In this document: positions 63,924 to 64,000 of the stretch, one piece after another
Layout: each line of letters starts with the position of its first letter
Position numbering within the stretch: the first letter of the stretch is position 1
DNA from: an uncultured Chlorobiaceae bacterium
Lineage (GTDB): Bacteria; Bacteroidota; Chlorobiia; Chlorobiales; Chlorobiaceae
Assembly: GCA_903820085.1 (NCBI GenBank)
Contig: CAIJGA010000008.1
Coordinates: 124,001 to 188,000, forward strand
Reading direction: 5' to 3'
DNA: 64,000 nt
The notes under the pieces: model-generated
What the model was told of the DNA's origin: nothing
Seen by the model: only the letters and a program-made list of their open reading frames with translations
Database searches by the model: none
Translations under genes and position numbers: made by a program

Positions 63924-64000
63924 GTCACTGTTTCTTTATGAGTGAAGTGCTTTAGTGCTTTTTCAAGCAGCAGGGGGTGAGTTATATTGTTGCCGGCAAT

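Overview
The window looks like a chromosomal core segment of a green sulfur bacterium (Chlorobiota, Chlorobium/Pelodictyon type). This is inferred from gene content, not from a marker sequence search. Supporting features are a lipid-A-making Gram-negative envelope (lpxC-fabZ fusion, lpxK, a BamA-type barrel), menaquinone methylation, an NfnAB-type ferredoxin:NADP oxidoreductase pair, pyruvate phosphate dikinase, a B12-dependent radical SAM protein, a NikR-linked nickel/cobalt transporter and a split carB. Base composition looks balanced and even throughout. I found no rRNA, recognisable tRNA, transposase, phage gene or CRISPR array.

Layout. 1-7.5 kb: ligA and a VanZ-like protein (+), menG-hisI (-), then a + run with an RND/HlyD adaptor, a diverged ferrochelatase, a NYN-S1 protein and a DUF1499 protein. 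7.5-13.1 kb (-): an ECF Ni/Co transporter (cbiO, cbiQ, fused cbiMN) with nikR, then nfnB-nfnA, which is closed by its own terminator. 13.2-18.1 kb (+): hisH-hisA, scpB-rluB and an outer-membrane barrel with a helix-hairpin-helix domain. 18.1-24.1 kb: a Sua5-type tsaC and a polyprenol/phytol-kinase-like gene (-) diverge from ppx/gppA, fused pabB-pabC and an unknown gene (+). 24.1-32.2 kb (-): a heme-binding protein, then a tight run M50 protease-folP-smc-HAD-nusB-nth. 32.4-38 kb (+): B12/radical SAM, recQ, a UpxY/NusG paralogue and an MFS transporter. 38-43.8 kb (-): uvrA and ppdK, separated by a perfect 19-bp hairpin. 44-48 kb: an orphan nucleoside-type ABC permease, elbB, an isochorismatase-like hydrolase, and an acyltransferase-lpxK pair. 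48.2-52.2 kb (+): purD, a JAMM peptidase, the N-terminal half of carB, and trpC. 52.2-60 kb (-): pheA-polA-M23 peptidase-DUF2795-bamA-rpe. 60-62 kb (+): yebC, ruvC, pgsA. 62.4-63.8 kb (-): lpxC-fabZ.

Most of the window is housekeeping: DNA repair and chromosome handling (ligA, nth, smc, scpB, recQ, uvrA, polA, ruvC), amino-acid, folate and purine synthesis, and envelope biogenesis. No compact defence or mobile island is visible. The most interesting items are single genes in unusual settings: the NYN-S1 fusion, the HhH-plus-barrel protein, the UpxY-like antiterminator directly upstream of one MFS gene, the half-length carB, the VTE5-like kinase, the unassigned B12 radical SAM protein, and a 369-bp non-coding gap with a perfect inverted repeat at 62.1 kb. 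Start codons were moved inside the longest open frame wherever family length, a Shine-Dalgarno sequence or neighbour overlap supported it.
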